From Verrucomicrobiales bacterium (lineage in GTDB: Bacteria; Verrucomicrobiota; Verrucomicrobiia; Limisphaerales; UBA1100), in contig WTHG01000031.1 of assembly GCA_011523245.1 (NCBI GenBank), positions 1-7,211 of the forward strand: a stretch of 7,211 bases of DNA, read 5' to 3'. The notes below the pieces were generated by a model that ran no database searches, was not told the DNA's origin, and worked only from the letters and a program-made list of their open reading frames with translations. How positions within the stretch are numbered: the first letter of the stretch is position 1; each line of letters begins with the position of its first letter. Below, piece by piece: positions 5,814-7,211 of the stretch. Both the position numbers and the translations under genes were made by a program.

Positions 5814-6581
5814 CTAAAGTACCCACCACCAAGTTAATGCCGGCCCGATCACCAGTGCAGGCAGGTAATTTGCCAAGGGTACTTTTTGAATTTCCAAGAT
5901 CACCAGCACGATCGTCAACACCAGCATGCCGCCGGTGAGATTGAAAATGGCGAGCATCATCGGTTCTTCCCGCATAAAGACCAGATACGAAGCAAGCATG
6001 GTGACGGTGCCTTGATATGCCAGCAACGGCACGGCCGAAAGCAGCACGCCGGCGCCGAAGCGCGGGGCAAAGCAAAGGGTGGCAATGCCGTCCATGACAG
6101 ATTTGACAATCAGGATGGTCGGCACATTGCCGAGTCCGTCCTCCACACAACCGAGCAGTGACATTGGCCCAACCGTGAACAGCACCGTGCAGGTCACAAA
6201 CCCGTCGCTAAACCGGCTATCTTCATCGTCGGTTTTGGTCAAACGCCGCTTAGCTTCCTGTCCCAGTTGATCCAACCGTTCCTGCAGCTTCAGCTTGGTA
6301 CCGATTAGGTTGCCAAATGAAATGGCCAGGAGTGCGATGAAGCCGAGCAGGAGAAACATCCAGAAACCATCCGAGCCCTTCCATCCACCATATAGACCCT
6401 GCGCCATCATATAGCCGCCCGCAATCACCGTCAGCCCGGCTAGGTATCGCCGAATGCGTCGCTGGGTATCTTCTGGAATTTGCCGACTCAGGCGAAGCCC
6501 CACTACGCCGCCGATGAGGATGCAGACGACGTTGAATAAGGTCCCCAGCGGCAGCCAAGGAATCTGGAGCCACTCGTTCAT
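5814..6581 (-). CDS. DUF554 family multi-pass membrane protein (YqgA-like)
   Basis: A 255-residue inner-membrane protein of the PF04474/DUF554 family, whose E. coli member is YqgA; its function is not established. Hydrophobic segments lie at about 10-30, 46-63, 73-94, 128-146, 154-172, 176-200, 208-229 and 237-254, several with helix-breaking Gly and Pro. Family signatures are GTLFNV at 13-18, the SDGFVTCTVLF and VGPMSLLGCVEDG stretch (125-149), KSVMDG (160-165), LAYQG (187-191) and NYLPAL near the C-terminus. A charged loop (about 95-125) separates the third and fourth segments. Its ATG overlaps the hemC stop as ATGA, with no Shine-Dalgarno, so translation probably depends on hemC. It ends ten bases from the convergent rhodanese stop. 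The length is normal for the family. Transport is often guessed, but nothing here proves it. Confidence 0.9.
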   Translation of the reverse strand: MNEWLQIPWLPLGTLFNVVCILIGGVVGLRLSRQIPEDTQRRIRRYLAGLTVIAGGYMMAQGLYGGWKGSDGFWMFLLLGFIALLAISFGNLIGTKLKLQERLDQLGQEAKRRLTKTDDEDSRFSDGFVTCTVLFTVGPMSLLGCVEDGLGNVPTILIVKSVMDGIATLCFAPRFGAGVLLSAVPLLAYQGTVTMLASYLVFMREEPMMLAIFNLTGGMLVLTIVLVILEIQKVPLANYLPALVIGPALTWWWVL

Positions 6582-7211
6582 GAACGGAGGGCTTCAGCCA
6601 CCGTTGTGCCCAAGGCTTCAGGCTCTCGCAGGGCACCCGTCTGTTCGGTGCGTTGCACCCCTGCGCCGAGAAATGACACGGCCTGCATGCGCAGCTGGGT
6701 ATCCTCAACCACCGCATGCGCCCCGACCGGTGACTGGCAACCACCGCCCATGCCGCGCAGAAACGCTCGCTCGGCAGTCACAGCAGCGAAGGTATTGAAA
6801 TGATTCAGCCGCTCAATGATTTTGACAATGCGTCCGTCATCCTCGCGTACTTCGATTCCGATGGCCGCCTGCCCCACGCACGGAAGCATCAAATCCGTAT
6901 CCAATGCCACGGCACGAATGCCCTCGGGCACAGCGTCGCCTTCGAGGTTGCCCTCGGCGTTGATGGAAAAATGCAGACGATTCAAGCCAGCGGCCGCCAG
7001 AATGGTGCCGGCCAGTTCATCATTTTCGGCCAGCTTCTCCAACCGAGTCGGCACGTTTCCTCGGATTTCCTCCAACTGAAGATCCGGCCGCGCGGCCGCC
7101 AAATGTGCCTGCCGTCGCGTACTGCTGGTCGCCACTCGTGCGCCCTCGGCCAATTGCGGAATCGGCCCGGCGTGACCGGCGTCGGTTTTGTAAATCAACA
7201 CATCCCGCACA
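6578..7211 (-). CDS. hemC: Hydroxymethylbilane synthase (porphobilinogen deaminase), C-terminal two thirds (5' end off window)
   Basis: Polymerises four porphobilinogen molecules into hydroxymethylbilane in tetrapyrrole (heme) synthesis, in the cytoplasm, using a covalent dipyrromethane cofactor. The window shows 210 codons plus one base. The first visible residues (VRDVLIYKT) match the internal RDAFV region of E. coli HemC, so the real start lies off the right edge. In fragment numbering, TSSTRRQ (28-34) and RGNVPTR (50-56) carry the substrate-binding arginines. LAAAGLNRL (71-79) follows, then PCVGQAAIGIE (110-120, with Ala where GQGA is usual) and GGGCQSPVG (155-163), where Cys158 is the cofactor-attachment cysteine. 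The protein ends at AEALRS, about 15 to 20 residues shorter than E. coli. Its TGA overlaps the DUF554 start. Identity is very secure. Confidence 0.96.
   Translation of the reverse strand, partial: VRDVLIYKTDAGHAGPIPQLAEGARVATSSTRRQAHLAAARPDLQLEEIRGNVPTRLEKLAENDELAGTILAAAGLNRLHFSINAEGNLEGDAVPEGIRAVALDTDLMLPCVGQAAIGIEVREDDGRIVKIIERLNHFNTFAAVTAERAFLRGMGGGCQSPVGAHAVVEDTQLRMQAVSFLGAGVQRTEQTGALREPEALGTTVAEALRS

Noticed and set aside
5794..5815. Possible bidirectional terminator AGCCA/TGGCT between the rhodanese and DUF554 genes
   Set aside because: Only five paired bases around a 12-base loop and no T-run on either side, so too weak to call, though the convergent position would suit a terminator.
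1..7211. CRISPR arrays, tRNA or rRNA genes, insertion sequences, toxin-antitoxin or defence genes
   Set aside because: Coding genes fill nearly the whole window; no regularly spaced repeats, transposase motifs, cloverleaf-like intergenic DNA or defence domains were seen.

Overview
This is a gene-dense window from a GC-rich bacterial chromosome, carrying eight protein-coding genes (two cut by the window edges) with no gap longer than about 120 bases. Gene content suggests the PVC group, most likely Verrucomicrobiota and less likely Planctomycetota. The clues are a short secreted PF04734 (ceramidase-like) protein, a Gfo/Idh/MocA oxidoreductase paired with a xylose-isomerase-like TIM-barrel protein, and mostly weak or absent Shine-Dalgarno sequences. 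This assignment is inference from family distribution; no rRNA or other marker is present. I see no mobile elements, tRNAs, CRISPR arrays or phage genes.

Layout from left to right. (1) The N-terminal two thirds of histidinol dehydrogenase (hisD) lies on the minus strand and reads off the left edge. (2) Diverging from it on the plus strand is a glucosamine-6-phosphate deaminase-like gene (nagB family). (3) Convergent with nagB, and sharing a TTAA palindrome as both stop codons, is a two-gene minus-strand operon. It is transcribed from a Gfo/Idh/MocA NAD(P)-dependent oxidoreductase into a sugar-phosphate isomerase/epimerase-type TIM barrel. (4) Diverging from that operon across about 110 bases of unusual intergenic DNA with 7-bp tandem repeats is a plus-strand pair: a secreted PF04734 hydrolase-like protein and a membrane-anchored rhodanese, overlapping by ATGA. 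(5) Convergent with the rhodanese is a minus-strand pair: hydroxymethylbilane synthase (hemC, whose 5' part is off the right edge) and, downstream and overlapping by ATGA, a DUF554 multi-pass membrane protein.

The central part looks like a small carbohydrate or glycoconjugate module. A secreted zinc-hydrolase-like protein would act outside the cytoplasm, and a dehydrogenase plus TIM-barrel isomerase/lyase would process a sugar or cyclitol. An amino-sugar-phosphate deaminase could feed an amino sugar into glycolysis. The co-function of these parts is inferred only from adjacency and divergence. The flanks (hisD, hemC) are ordinary biosynthetic housekeeping genes.

The most interesting points are the PF04734 protein, which keeps the zinc ligands but appears to lack the ceramidase nucleophilic serine and the C-terminal domain; its coupling to a rhodanese; the heptad repeats in the divergent promoter region; and the hemC-DUF554 coupling. 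I did not find convincing evidence for a wholly new system.
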